Source: Alienimonas chondri
GTDB taxonomy: Bacteria; Planctomycetota; Planctomycetia; Planctomycetales; Planctomycetaceae
Direction of reading: 5' to 3'
DNA: 45,224 bases
NCBI RefSeq assembly: GCF_013036045.1
Contig: NZ_WTPX01000023.1
Span: 1 to 45,224, forward strand
Shown: positions 1-8,295 of the stretch, piece by piece
Layout: each line of letters opens with the position of its first letter
Position numbering within the stretch: the stretch's first letter is position 1
Made by a program: the position numbers and the translations under genes
Notes under the pieces: model-generated
Database searches by the model: none
What the model was told of the DNA's origin: nothing
Seen by the model: only the letters and a program-made list of their open reading frames with translations

Positions 1-60
1 GGCGTCCGGTGCGGGGGGCAGGGGGAGGGGCGTCGATGCCGAAGGCGACGATTCCGACAT
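1..60 (-). CDS. 5' end of an unidentified gene leaving the window
   Basis: Reading leftwards from an ATG at 60 there is an open frame of 20 codons to the window edge, MSESSPSASTPLPLPPAPDA. It is rich in Ser and Pro, as an N-terminal linker would be, and no family can be named from it. A -10-like TAGAAC lies about 37 bases upstream on the same strand, inside a motif shared with dnaB, which is the main reason to believe it. There is no Shine-Dalgarno site. It could be a chance frame. Confidence 0.3.
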   Translation of the reverse strand, partial: MSESSPSASTPLPLPPAPDA

Positions 61-92
61 GCGGCGACGCGCCGCGGGACAAGAACCGTCCG

Positions 93-104
93 ATTCGTTC
101 TAGG
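93..104 (-). promoter_or_regulatory. -10-like CCTAGAACGAAT motif
   Basis: On the minus strand this reads CCTAGAACGAAT. The same 12-mer occurs at 44093-44104 upstream of dnaB, and a one-mismatch version of its core is at 12517-12526 upstream of the polyprenyl synthase. TAGAAC fits a -10 hexamer at 4 of 6 positions and would place a transcript start about 30 bases before the ATG at 60. No good -35 is visible. Confidence 0.35.
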
Positions 105-212
105 GCAACCATCTTACGCGAGCAAGACGGCCGGTGTTGGCGCCTTTACCCGACGGGCGTCCGCCGCCGGCGGGAAATCGTCCGCGCGAAGTCGTCCTCA
201 CACCGGGGACCG

Positions 213-1556
213 CTACCGCCAGCGGACCGCATCCAGCAGGGGAAAGGCCAGTTCGCCGACGTCCGCTTCCTTCTCCGGCGGATAGGAGAAGACAATTTCC
301 GCCCGCTTCGTTCCGTCCGCCAGCAGGTAATAATCGCGGACCTCCGCCTCGCCGTCGGCGTTCTGACCGAGGACTCGCACCAGCAACAACGCGCGACCGG
401 CGTCCGCCTCGTCCGGCACGTCGAGGGTGGCGGTGGTGTCGATCTTGCCCGGCGTTTTCTCCAGCGTCAGGCGGACACGGCGTTCAAACGCCCCGGCGTC
501 CGGTTCCTCGCCTTTCTCTCCGTCCGGCAATGGCCGGAGCGTGGCGGCGATCACGGGAACGCCGCGTTCCATCTGCACGACGACCGCTGCCTGGGCGGTC
601 TGATTGACGAACCGCCAATCCCGATCCAGCGTTGCCCGAGCGTCCCACGGGGTAATCAACTCAACCTGCTGGGCGGCCTTGATAGACTCCGGCGTGCGTA
701 CTTCCTCGCGGGCGAGCTGCAACGCGTCGTCGTCCAGCGGGCCGGCGGCGGCCTCCGGGGTGCGGCTGAGGTCCGCAGTGAACGTCAGACGCGGGCCGGG
801 CGAGATCGGCCCCGGGCTGCTTTCCACTTTTTGGGTCAGCGTGGCTTTCGTGATGATCTTGGCGTCGCGTGCGAACGTGAACGTGCCCGAAAGGGTGACG
901 GTCAACGGGGCGCCGTCCGTTTCACCGGCGACCTTACCGCGGAATGAACCTTCGGCCGTCTTGTCCGTGAGAGCCGTCAGGCGACAGCGAAGCTCGTTCT
1001 CGCCGATGGCCTCCACGCTGGCCAATGCGGGTCCGACCCAATCGGGCGGCGTCCAGTCGTCGCCGACGGAGACGCTGCCCGCGGGCAGCAGGCCGCCGAT
1101 CAGCAGCGGATCGAGAGGCGTGTCGAGCAAATCCAATTCCCCAAATCGCATCGGGCCGCCGGGTGAAAGCACAGTTACTCCGGTCGGCACGCCGGTGGCG
1201 ACGACAATCCGCCGGGAGCCCCGGAGCCTCGCGTAGGTCGATTCCGGGCCGACTTTCCATTCGAGGCCGGCAGCGTCGTAGTAGCGGACAGCCCGTCGCC
1301 CGGTCGGCCCCTCGCCTTCGACCGGAAGGGGACTGGTGCGGAATCGGTACGTCGCCCGCATCTCGGCGGCCAGCGGCTCGTCACCGACCCGGGGCGTGAT
1401 CGTGCCCTCCGCGGAGACCGTCAGCACGACGGCATGCGTTCCGGCGGGGGACTCCGTCAGCACCGCCCTTTCCTGCGCCGCCGATTCGCGGGCGAAGTGG
1501 GTGAGGGCGGGGACGAGCAGCAGCGCCGCGACGGCGGAACGAGCGGACGGAAACAC
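213..1556 (-). CDS. secreted protein of unknown function
   Basis: This is a 447-residue protein with a signal peptide (residues 1-28: short charged start, then AVAALLLVPAL, probable cleavage after SAAQ). I chose the GTG at 1556 because a perfect AAGGAGG sits 7 bases upstream; the frame stays open to an ATG at 1673, but those 39 extra residues are Arg-rich and precede the signal peptide. The mature part is beta-rich in appearance, with two similar-looking halves and no catalytic motif I recognise. A segment with 'LLPAGSVSVGDDW' resembles text seen in planctomycete secreted proteins of unknown function. It is monocistronic as far as can be seen. Probably periplasmic or exported; the role is unknown. 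Confidence 0.75.
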   Translation of the reverse strand: MFPSARSAVAALLLVPALTHFARESAAQERAVLTESPAGTHAVVLTVSAEGTITPRVGDEPLAAEMRATYRFRTSPLPVEGEGPTGRRAVRYYDAAGLEWKVGPESTYARLRGSRRIVVATGVPTGVTVLSPGGPMRFGELDLLDTPLDPLLIGGLLPAGSVSVGDDWTPPDWVGPALASVEAIGENELRCRLTALTDKTAEGSFRGKVAGETDGAPLTVTLSGTFTFARDAKIITKATLTQKVESSPGPISPGPRLTFTADLSRTPEAAAGPLDDDALQLAREEVRTPESIKAAQQVELITPWDARATLDRDWRFVNQTAQAAVVVQMERGVPVIAATLRPLPDGEKGEEPDAGAFERRVRLTLEKTPGKIDTTATLDVPDEADAGRALLLVRVLGQNADGEAEVRDYYLLADGTKRAEIVFSYPPEKEADVGELAFPLLDAVRWR

Positions 1557-1563
1557 GCGGGAA

Positions 1564-1570
1564 CCTCCTT
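1564..1570 (-). promoter_or_regulatory. strong Shine-Dalgarno site setting a GTG start
   Basis: On the minus strand AAGGAGG is followed after 7 bases by the GTG at 1556. It is the strongest ribosome binding site in the window, where most genes have weak or no site, and it fixes the start of the secreted protein after its Arg-rich upstream frame. Confidence 0.8.
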
Positions 1571-1709
1571 GGGTGGGTGCGGTCGGCATCGTAGCGACGA
1601 GCGAACCCCGCCGGCGCCGTCCTCCTTTGGGACGGAAAGGCCGGGCGGACTCGCTCGACCGTCTTCGCGTCATCGGTTCGTGACGCGGGGAATCTGTCCC
1701 TTGTCGGCT

Positions 1710-2909
1710 CTACTCCGTATCGCCGTCGCCCTTGGCGGTTTTGATCAACGTGATGGCGTTTCCCTTGGCGTTATGGGTCGCCTCATCCATGAAGGTCCGC
1801 ACGAGCAGCAGGCCGCGGCCGTGGGCCTTCATCAGGTTCTCCGGATCGGTCGGGTCCGGCAGGGACGCGGGATCGAAGCCGGCGCCCTGATCTTCGACGT
1901 AGAAACGCAGGTTCGGCCCTGAGGGGGGGCGGCGAAGCACGTCCAGATCGTCCGCGCCGGCCTGACAGGGGTCGCCGGTGCGGGCGACCGTCAGTTCGAT
2001 GCGGACTCGACGCTGGCTATAGGGACGCAGCAGGGCGCGCTCTCGCGCGAGGCTGTAGTACCGAGCCTCGTCGTGGTCCCGCATCTCCGAATCGAGTTCG
2101 AGGTTCCCGTGGTACACCGCGTTGGTGAGGGCTTCCTCCAGGGCGACCCCGATCCGTAGCCGGTCAGTCTCGCTGAAGCCGATCAGCTCCGGTTCGTACT
2201 CCTGCTTGTCGAGTCCGCGCGGCCCGGCGGGGACGGCGGCGGTTTCCTCCACCATCCGCTTCGCCAGCCGAACGGTGGGACCGATGATGTCCGGATCGGT
2301 CGGCAGGTCCAGCACGCGGTGCTGGCGGGTGTGACAGCGGGCCAGACGATCCTGCCGGCGTCGTTCGACGGCGACGACGATCATCTGCATGACCGTCAGC
2401 TTGAGCTGACTCTTTAGGTCTTTCTTGAGCACGAAACTGGCGGCGCCCGCCTTCAACGCGGCGACCGCTTCGTCCTTCAAACCGTGCCGGGTCATCAGGA
2501 CCACGGGCACGTACGGACACCGTTCGCACACCGCCTCCACCACGGACGGGCCGTCGATGTCGGGCAGGTGAAGATCCGTCAGGACGATGTCCGGCGGATT
2601 CTCGAGCGCGGCGAGGAAGGAATCCCGATCGCTCGCTTCCTCGATCGTCACGTCCGGCAGATCGACCAGCAGGCGGGCGACCTTCTGGCGATCGCTTTCA
2701 CGATCGTCCACGACGAGCAAACGGGGCACGGCGGGCTCGACGGGCAGGGAAGCGGACGGTCGCCGCGGGAAACGCCTCCCGAAGCGGACTGCACGATCCG
2801 TTCGCGGCCCGGCTGCGTCAATCGGAGCCGCGTCGATTGCGGCCTGACTCCCCCAGTTCGCGGGGTTATCGTCCGGTCTACGTCGTTCGACTCGCCTCTG
2901 ATCCGCCAT
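1710..2909 (-). CDS. response-regulator receiver fused to an RsbW-like HATPase
   Basis: This 399-residue cytoplasmic regulator has a charged, low-complexity N-terminus (1-60). A CheY-like receiver follows at about 62-180, with acidic pair D68-D69, phospho-acceptor D112 (VLTDLHLPD), T140 and K162. A GHKL ATPase domain lies at about 205-395, with N box EEALTNAVYHGN (258-269), G1 box DQGAGF (340-345) and G2 box GRGLLLV (364-370). There is no DNA-binding or dimerisation/His domain. The ATPase resembles anti-sigma serine kinases of partner switching (RsbW/SpoIIAB), so phosphorylation probably gates an anti-sigma or kinase activity; that is inferred. The ATG at 2909 has GAGGGG 5 bases upstream and overlaps the start codon of the divergent neighbour. 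An in-frame ATG at 2924 is the alternative. Confidence 0.85.
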   Translation of the reverse strand: MADQRRVERRRPDDNPANWGSQAAIDAAPIDAAGPRTDRAVRFGRRFPRRPSASLPVEPAVPRLLVVDDRESDRQKVARLLVDLPDVTIEEASDRDSFLAALENPPDIVLTDLHLPDIDGPSVVEAVCERCPYVPVVLMTRHGLKDEAVAALKAGAASFVLKKDLKSQLKLTVMQMIVVAVERRRQDRLARCHTRQHRVLDLPTDPDIIGPTVRLAKRMVEETAAVPAGPRGLDKQEYEPELIGFSETDRLRIGVALEEALTNAVYHGNLELDSEMRDHDEARYYSLARERALLRPYSQRRVRIELTVARTGDPCQAGADDLDVLRRPPSGPNLRFYVEDQGAGFDPASLPDPTDPENLMKAHGRGLLLVRTFMDEATHNAKGNAITLIKTAKGDGDTE

Positions 2910-3429
2910 GGACGCCCCTCGCACGCTTACGTTCGCCTCCGTCTCCGAGGCCGTCGCCGAAGTCGATCGACTTCGCGAGCGGGGCTACCGCTCACTGGGA
3001 AATTGGGATCTCCGTCAGAGCTGCGAACACCTCGCCGATTGGCTCGGCTTTGCGATCGACGGTTTCCCGCCGCAACCGCTGCTGGCGAGGCCGGCGTTCT
3101 GGTTGATCAGGAACACGCTCGCCCCGCGGATGATGCGGAAGACGTTGGCCAAAGGCCGGATGTCCGCGGGGCTGCCGACTGCTCCGAGCACGGTGCACCC
3201 GCCCCTCGAAGCGGGCGCCGGCGACGAACGGGCGGCGGAGGAAGCCGCGATCGAGCGATTCCAAGCGACCGTGGCCCGGTTCGTCGCTCATCAAGGCGAG
3301 TACGCCCCGAGTCCGATGTTCGGGCAGGCCACCCGGGACGAAGTCCAGCAGATGCACGCGTTGCATTGCGCCCTGCACCTCGGGTTCCTCGAACCGATCG
3401 ATTCGACCGAGGAGGCGGACGTTACGTGA
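2908..3429 (+). CDS. DUF1569 (DinB-like) protein
   Basis: The 173-residue product matches the DUF1569 pattern: an N-terminal 'RTLTFASVSEAVAEVDRL' helix, then 'LGNWDLRQSCEHLADWL', where the His lies at the metal-like position of the DinB/YfiT four-helix bundle, and a late 'HALHCALHLGFL' helix with further His residues. Members are small cytoplasmic proteins of unknown substrate, often in planctomycetes. The family normally begins directly at this helix, which supports the ATG at 2908 even though the opposite-strand gene starts at 2909. No Shine-Dalgarno site. Its 3' end overlaps that of the next, convergent gene by 8 bases (3422-3429). Confidence 0.8.
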   Translation: MDAPRTLTFASVSEAVAEVDRLRERGYRSLGNWDLRQSCEHLADWLGFAIDGFPPQPLLARPAFWLIRNTLAPRMMRKTLAKGRMSAGLPTAPSTVHPPLEAGAGDERAAEEAAIERFQATVARFVAHQGEYAPSPMFGQATRDEVQQMHALHCALHLGFLEPIDSTEEADVT

Positions 3430-3700
3430 GTACGTCCTCCAAACGGCTGATGCCGACGACGGCGTCGCGACGCACCAGCGCCTGTTTGCGATTCGGAGCG
3501 ACGCCGTAGCGGGCCGCTTCGAGAACGTATAACTCCCGCGTGGTGGAAGTGTCCCGCAGGTCGTGGGCGTCGGCGTCGCTCAGCACCAGATGGACTTCGT
3601 CCCAAGACTTCAGCGTGCCCAGATAGACCCACTGCGCGGCGAGATCCAGCACTACCGGCTCGCCCCGAAGCGCTTCGAGGGAAGCGTCGGCTTCAGTCAT
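3422..3700 (-). CDS. small Sm-like conserved protein
   Basis: This 92-residue protein starts at the ATG at 3700 with GGAG 6 bases upstream; the open frame continues to 3835 but without protein-like sequence. The core (about 14-60) reads as a run of short beta strands, 'VVLDLAAQWVYLGTL' then 'VHLVLSDADAHDLRD', and ends 'LVRRDAVVGISRLEDVL'. The pattern resembles an Sm/LSm-like barrel, and I have an impression of similar planctomycete small proteins, but I cannot name a family. An RNA-related role would be inference only. It overlaps the convergent DUF1569 gene at its 3' end. Confidence 0.65.
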   Translation of the reverse strand: MTEADASLEALRGEPVVLDLAAQWVYLGTLKSWDEVHLVLSDADAHDLRDTSTTRELYVLEAARYGVAPNRKQALVRRDAVVGISRLEDVLT

Positions 3701-3770
3701 GACGAACTCCGTGCGTGAGGCGAACCGCCCCATTGCACGCCGCGATCGCCGCGGCGTCCAGTGGGGATCT

Positions 3771-4163
3771 TCAACGGGTCTGATGCTCGAACCCCCACAG
3801 CGCGGCCGCGGCGCCGAGGGTTGCCCCGAAAGCAAATGTCGCCCCGAAAACCGCGACTTGGTCGAGCGGGATCTCCGCCGGTTCGGCGTACTCTGCCAGC
3901 CAAAGCGTCGGCCATGGGAGCCAAGAGATCAGGCCGCCGACCGAGAACGCGATCCAGCGGCGCCGCGGTCCGAGCCACAGGAATGGGCCGCAGATTGCAA
4001 TTGCGTAACTGCCGATTGGGACCGCGGCGAACCCGGCGACGATGAGCGCGGCCGGGATCGTTTCCACGTCGGTCGACGCAGTGACAGTCGCGCCGAACCC
4101 GGCCGCGACGAGTGCCGCAACGCATTTCCACAGAAGGGAGAGGTTCGCGGCGGGCGGCGTCAT
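3771..4163 (-). CDS. small integral membrane protein, unknown
   Basis: The 130-residue product has about four hydrophobic segments: LLWKCVAALVAAGFGATVTA (9-28), AALIVAGFAAVPIGSYAIAI (about 38-57), a Trp-rich segment around WIAFSVGGLISWLPWPTLWL, and VAVFGATFAFGATLGAAAAL near the C-terminus. Short loops hold the charged residues (GPRRR). No catalytic or transport motif is visible. It lies 70 bases upstream of the Sm-like gene on the same strand and about 39 bases from the end of aspS, so co-transcription with aspS is possible. Confidence 0.6.
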   Translation of the reverse strand: MTPPAANLSLLWKCVAALVAAGFGATVTASTDVETIPAALIVAGFAAVPIGSYAIAICGPFLWLGPRRRWIAFSVGGLISWLPWPTLWLAEYAEPAEIPLDQVAVFGATFAFGATLGAAAALWGFEHQTR

Positions 4164-4202
4164 TGTTCGTGAGAGCCCGCCGCGGTTGCCCGAGACCGGC
4201 CC

Positions 4203-6062
4203 CTACTTCGGCGGCGCAACCGTGCGGATGTGCAGTTCTTCGAGCTGCTTGCCGTCTACTTCGCCGGGGGCGCCGGTCATCAGGTCGGCGGCCTTCTGCG
4301 TTTTGGGGAACGCGATCACGTCGCGGATGTTGTCCAACTGGGCGAGGATCATCACCCAGCGGTCCAGTCCCAACGCGATGCCCGCGTGCGGGGGGGCGCC
4401 GTACTTGAGGGCGTCCAGCAGGAAGCCGAAGCGCCGCTCCGCTTCTTCCGCGTCCATGCCGATCAGGTCGAAAACCGCCTGCTGCACCCCCGGATCGTGG
4501 ATTCGGACGCTGCCGCTGGCCGCTTCATAGCCGTTGCAAACGAGGTCGTAACTCTCCGCCCGCACGGCGCCGGGATCGGACTTCAGCTTCTCTTCGTCGT
4601 CGGGGTGCACCGCGCAGAACGGGTGGTGCTCCGCCTCCCAGCGGTTCTCCTCCTCGTTCCGCGTGACGAGCGGGAACTCCAGCACCCACAGCGCCGCCAG
4701 CTCGGCGGGGTCGTACAGCTCCAACTCCTTGCCGAGCCGGTTCCGCAGGTTCGCCAGCGCCGCGTTGACGACGGACGGCTTGTCCGCAACGAACAGCAAC
4801 AGGTCGCCGGGCTTGGCGGACAGTCGCTCGATGATCTGCGTCTGCTGTTCCGCGGTGAAGAACTTTGCCGTCGGCGCCTGCAGTTTGACGGCGCCGTCCT
4901 CTTCGATCACCCGGAACCAGGCGAGGCCGCGGGCGCCCCATTCGCCGACGAACGCCGTAAGTCCGTCGAGATCCTTGCGGCTGTACTTCGCCGCGGCGTC
5001 GGGGGCGCACAACCCGCGGACCTTCCCGCCGGAAGCGGTCGTCTTGTTGAACACGCCGAACTCGCACGCGGCGGCGACGTCGGAGATATCCTTCAATTCG
5101 AGGCCGAATCGCGTGTCCGGCTTGTCGGAGCCGAAGCGATCGAGGGCTTCCGCGTGCGTGAGCCGGGGCAGGGGCAGGGAAATCTCTTTGCCCAGCAACT
5201 CCGTGGAAAACGCCGCGATCAGCCCGTCGATCGCGTTCAGCACGTCCTCGCGGCCGACGAAGCTCATCTCGATGTCGATCTGCGAGAACTCCGGCTGCCG
5301 ATCGCTGCGGAGGTCTTCGTCGCGGAAACAGCGGGCGATCTGGAAGTACCGGTCGGTCCCGCCGACCATCAGGATCTGCTTGTAGAGCTGCGGGCTCTGC
5401 GGCAGGGCGTAGAACTCGCCCGGATGCACGCGGCTGGGAACGAGGTAGTCGCGGGCGCCCTCCGGCGTGCTCCGGCCGAGGATCGGCGTCTCGACTTCCA
5501 GGAAGCCGTGCTCATCGAAGTAGTCCCGCGTGACCTTCGAGAGCCGGTGCCGGAGTTCCATGATCTTCTGCAACGCCGGCCGTCGCAGATCGAGGTAGCG
5601 ATATTTCAGTCGCAGCTCCTCGCCCGGCAGTTGGTCGGCGCCCGGCTCGAACGGCGGGGTGACCGCTTTGTTGAGAACCGTCAAGCCCGAGGCGCGCATT
5701 TCGATGGCGCCGGTGCTCAGCTTCGGATTGACGAGCCCTTCCCCGCGGGCATGAACCGTCCCGGTGACTTTGACGACGTCTTCCCCCCGCAGGCCGCGGG
5801 CGAGTTCGTGCGTCGCGGCGTTCAAACCGTCGCCGGACAGCTTCTCCCCGGCGTCCGGGTCGAACACCAGCTGCGTCAGCCCGTACCGATCCCGCAGATC
5901 GATGAAGACGACGCCCCCGTGGTCGCGATATTTCGCCACCCAGCCGCAGAGGGTGACCGTTTGGCCGACATGCTCCTCCCGCAGCTCCCCGCAGGTGTGA
6001 GTACGCAGGGAGGTCGACAGAGTGGAGGTCGACCGGGAGGAAGTCGACGAGGGACCGGGCAT
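4203..6062 (-). CDS. aspS: aspartyl-tRNA synthetase, bacterial type
   Basis: AspRS charges tRNA-Asp with aspartate in the cytoplasm. The 619-residue product has the full bacterial layout: an OB-fold anticodon domain ('[16 protein letters not shown]', '[15 protein letters not shown]'), class II motif 2 ([14 protein letters not shown]), the GAD insertion domain typical of bacterial enzymes, and motif 3 (GIALGLDRW). His48 and Gly109 lie where non-discriminating AspRS enzymes carry His and Gly, so this enzyme may also charge tRNA-Asn for GatCAB amidation. That is inference from the Pseudomonas aeruginosa enzyme. The first 18 residues are a Ser/Thr-rich extension; the ATG at 6062 is the only ATG before the conserved start. 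The minus-strand TTAAAGT at 6144-6150 may be its -10. Confidence 0.97.
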   Translation of the reverse strand: MPGPSSTSSRSTSTLSTSLRTHTCGELREEHVGQTVTLCGWVAKYRDHGGVVFIDLRDRYGLTQLVFDPDAGEKLSGDGLNAATHELARGLRGEDVVKVTGTVHARGEGLVNPKLSTGAIEMRASGLTVLNKAVTPPFEPGADQLPGEELRLKYRYLDLRRPALQKIMELRHRLSKVTRDYFDEHGFLEVETPILGRSTPEGARDYLVPSRVHPGEFYALPQSPQLYKQILMVGGTDRYFQIARCFRDEDLRSDRQPEFSQIDIEMSFVGREDVLNAIDGLIAAFSTELLGKEISLPLPRLTHAEALDRFGSDKPDTRFGLELKDISDVAAACEFGVFNKTTASGGKVRGLCAPDAAAKYSRKDLDGLTAFVGEWGARGLAWFRVIEEDGAVKLQAPTAKFFTAEQQTQIIERLSAKPGDLLLFVADKPSVVNAALANLRNRLGKELELYDPAELAALWVLEFPLVTRNEEENRWEAEHHPFCAVHPDDEEKLKSDPGAVRAESYDLVCNGYEAASGSVRIHDPGVQQAVFDLIGMDAEEAERRFGFLLDALKYGAPPHAGIALGLDRWVMILAQLDNIRDVIAFPKTQKAADLMTGAPGEVDGKQLEELHIRTVAPPK

Positions 6063-6143
6063 CAGGCGGGGCGGCGGGGGCAGGATCGCGACGGGCGGGG
6101 CGCGGGATGGTAAGGAGGCCCGCGTCGTGCGTGAACCGACCCG

Positions 6144-6150
6144 ACTTTAA
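6144..6150 (-). promoter_or_regulatory. possible -10 box of aspS
   Basis: On the minus strand this reads TTAAAGT, one of seven TTANANT sites seen upstream of genes in this window. It would give a leader of about 75 bases. No clear -35 is seen. Confidence 0.3.
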
Positions 6151-6251
6151 CGGCGGGAGAAGCGGCCCGGACCGCACGGGTCGCGGGTGGTCGGTCGATG
6201 GCCGCGTTGGTGTCGAGACGACCGGTCATGGCTTGGCAAAAACTGATCCTT

Positions 6252-6303
6252 GGGGTGCAAACCCCTGTGAACCGGCTTCGGCATGCAGCGTGCATGTTAG
6301 AAT
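6252..6303 (+). promoter_or_regulatory. probable promoter with palindromes, extended -10
   Basis: TGT-TAGAAT at 6295-6303 is an extended -10 element about 60 bases before the lipoprotein ATG. Directly upstream and overlapping it is a perfect inverted repeat, CATGCA-GCG-TGCATG (6282-6296), which could be an operator. Further upstream GGGGT-GCAA-ACCCC (6252-6265) is a second inverted repeat. A TTGGCA at 6233-6238 lies too far from the -10 to be its -35. Confidence 0.5.
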
Positions 6304-6363
6304 CCCAGCTCAACGGCCGCGCCGCCGTTGGGCCTCCAACCCCTACCAATCCCAATCGAAACC

Positions 6364-7059
6364 ATGAAACGCCTGACTCTATTCGTCCCCGCGGCTCTGT
6401 GCGTCGGTCTCGTCGTCGGCTGCGAGGAGAGCGTCGAGGACGCCCGTGAAGACGTCGTCGAAGCGCAGCAGGATCTCAACGAAGAGATCGTCGATGCCGA
6501 CGAGGAGCTCGCCGAGGAGCGGATGGAACAACGCGACAACATCGCGGACGCCTACAACGAGGCGGACGAAGAGATGGCCGAAGAGAGAGCGGAAGAAGGG
6601 GCCGACATCGCAGAAGCGATGGAAGAGCTGACCGAGGAACAGCGTGAGTTGGCGGAAGCCGCAGCCCGCGAACGAGCCGAACTCCTCGAAGAGCAGGCCG
6701 AAGAGATGGAAGAACGCGAAACCGCTCGCCCCGTGGTTCCGGTCGTCCCCGTCGATCCCGCTGACGACCCGGTCGATCTGGACGCCGCCGAAGCCGAAGC
6801 GAACCTCGATGCGGCCGCCGACGCCCTCGCCGCCGACGCCGCTGAGATGAAGGCCGAGACCGAAGCCGCAGGCGACGAAGCGGCCGCTGAGCTGGAAGGC
6901 GCCGCTGACAAGGTCGCCCAAGAGGTTGAAGAGGCCGGCGACGCCGTCGAGGAAGAAGCTGCCGAGGCTGAAGCCGAGATGAAGGAAGAAGCCGCCGAAG
7001 CCGAAGCGGAACTCGAGGACGAAGAGCAGCCGTCCGAAGAGTTGGAAGACGAGGAGTAA
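6364..7059 (+). CDS. highly acidic coiled-coil lipoprotein
   Basis: The 231-residue protein starts at the ATG at 6364 (MKRLTLFVPAALCVGLVVGC); the signal peptide ends in the lipobox VVGC, with Cys20 as the lipidated residue. Nearly everything after is Glu/Ala/Asp-rich heptad-like sequence. A first coiled coil spans about 25-118, a short Pro/Val hinge (PVVPVVPVDPADDP) about 122-136, and a second Ala/Glu coiled coil runs to the acidic tail ELEDEE. It is extremely acidic. The design recalls envelope spacer lipoproteins such as Lpp, but no homology is claimed. A strong terminator follows at 7101 and a probable promoter precedes it, so it is a single-gene unit. Confidence 0.8.
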   Translation: MKRLTLFVPAALCVGLVVGCEESVEDAREDVVEAQQDLNEEIVDADEELAEERMEQRDNIADAYNEADEEMAEERAEEGADIAEAMEELTEEQRELAEAAARERAELLEEQAEEMEERETARPVVPVVPVDPADDPVDLDAAEAEANLDAAADALAADAAEMKAETEAAGDEAAAELEGAADKVAQEVEEAGDAVEEEAAEAEAEMKEEAAEAEAELEDEEQPSEELEDEE

Positions 7060-7100
7060 TTCGTCTCCCGTTCCGCTGATGCAGCACGACTGCCTGCCCA

Positions 7101-7130
7101 CGCCCGCCCCGACCGGGGGCGGGCGTTTTT
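7101..7130 (+). terminator. Rho-independent terminator
   Basis: CGCCCGCCCC pairs with GGGGCGGGCG around a 5-base loop (stem 10 bp), followed directly by TTTTT at 7126-7130. It ends the coiled-coil lipoprotein transcript, 41 bases after the stop codon. Confidence 0.9.
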
Positions 7131-7161
7131 CGTGCGCCCGTCCCCGCTCGACGTTGACCCC

Positions 7162-7923
7162 TTAGTCCCGCTGACCGAACCGCAGGGGATTGCTGAACCG
7201 GCTGAGAGCGGCTTTCCAGCCCGCAGTCCGCGGGGCTTCCTCGGCGTCGGCGCTCTCATGAGAAACGAGCTGCGCCGGAGCGGTGGATTCCGATTTCTTG
7301 CCGAGCGGCGAGAAGTCAGAGACCCGTTTCCACAGCGAAGCCATGGGGCCGCGGTTCTTTCCGACCGGATAGTAGGCGCTCGGGTCTTCCGGCGCGGAGG
7401 CCGGGGCCGGCGGAGCGGGAGCGCCCTCGGCCGGATCGGCGGGCGGCGCGATCAACTGGTCCGACGGACTGCGGTCCGGCGTCGGCGACATGATTCGCGT
7501 CGGCCGACGGGCGCCGCCGGGCAGGGGGTTCGGCGTGGGCGGAGTCGGATTCGGCGGCGGCGTCGCCGACTCCAGTTCCGGCGGGCCGGCGAACGGGTCG
7601 ACCGGCATCCGATCCCATTCACGGGACAGCTCCGACCGCGGCACGGAATCCATGCGGGGCGGGGGCGGAGACGACTGCGACGGCGGAGGAGCGTGCAGCA
7701 CGCGGGCCGGTTGGGGCGTTGCCGGGACGAAGCGTTTCACCACCGGGACCGATCGCATCACTCCCGTCACCGGACGCATCACCCGCTGGCGGGTCGTTCC
7801 GCATCCGCCTGCGGACAGGGTCAGCCCGCACCCGAGCGCCGCGGCGACCGTAAGTCGCCCCAGCCGCTGTCGTGTCGTCCGCGGTCGGCAGGATGGGATC
7901 GCAGGAGGGAGCGGGCGGGGCAC
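7162..7923 (-). CDS. proline-rich lipoprotein-like protein, unknown
   Basis: The 253-residue product starts at the GTG at 7923, chosen because AAGGA lies 7 bases upstream and a signal peptide follows (RLGRLTVAAALGCGLTLSAGGC). Cys at the end of SAGGC is the likely lipidation site, although the lipobox is not ideal. The frame is open to 8232 but that part is Arg-rich and not protein-like. The mature protein is dominated by Pro, with stretches such as 'PPPNPTPPTPNPLPGG', and ends in a less biased region (about 190-253) with Lys, Ser and Phe. No domain is recognised. Its 3' end faces the terminator of the preceding plus-strand gene. Confidence 0.6.
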   Translation of the reverse strand: MPRPLPPAIPSCRPRTTRQRLGRLTVAAALGCGLTLSAGGCGTTRQRVMRPVTGVMRSVPVVKRFVPATPQPARVLHAPPPSQSSPPPPRMDSVPRSELSREWDRMPVDPFAGPPELESATPPPNPTPPTPNPLPGGARRPTRIMSPTPDRSPSDQLIAPPADPAEGAPAPPAPASAPEDPSAYYPVGKNRGPMASLWKRVSDFSPLGKKSESTAPAQLVSHESADAEEAPRTAGWKAALSRFSNPLRFGQRD

Positions 7924-8214
7924 GGGTGAATCCTTCCGGGTGGTGAACGTTCCCCGCAGGCCGCGGGGGGATCGCCCGCACCTCCGCGCGGGACGCCCGA
8001 CGATGCGGACCGGATTCCACCGGACTCGTCCCATCGGTGTGAAGGAGGTCGTCCTGCTCGCCGCCCTCACGCAACGTGTGGCCCCTTCGTCCGGCGATCT
8101 GGACGCCGAGCCGCGACGGTGATGCGCGAACGGCCGGTCGTGCGGGGGCCGTACGTGCGGAGTCATCCGGTCGGTCCGATCCACCGTTACGACCCATTCC
8201 TCCCGGCGTCGTCC

Positions 8215-8232
8215 GTGAGGGGTGCCCCTCAC
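8215..8232. repeat. perfect inverted repeat in divergent intergenic region
   Basis: GTGAGGGGTGCCCCTCAC has 8-base perfect arms around TG. It lies in the 372-base space (7924-8295) between two divergent genes, about 63 bases before the GTG at 8296, a position suited to an operator. The rest of that space holds no gene I can support; the open frames in it are Arg-rich upstream extensions. A weaker GC hairpin is at about 7952-7969. Confidence 0.45.
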
Positions 8233-8295
8233 CGTCGCTCACGAACGGCAGGGCGGATAGGGTCGTTCGCCCATCCTCATTTTGTAGAGACCGCC

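Noticed and set aside
4230-6113. A 627-codon open frame on the plus strand opposite aspS
   Set aside because: It mirrors aspS in a GC-rich genome, has Arg/Val-rich composition with no domain, and lies wholly antisense to a clear gene.
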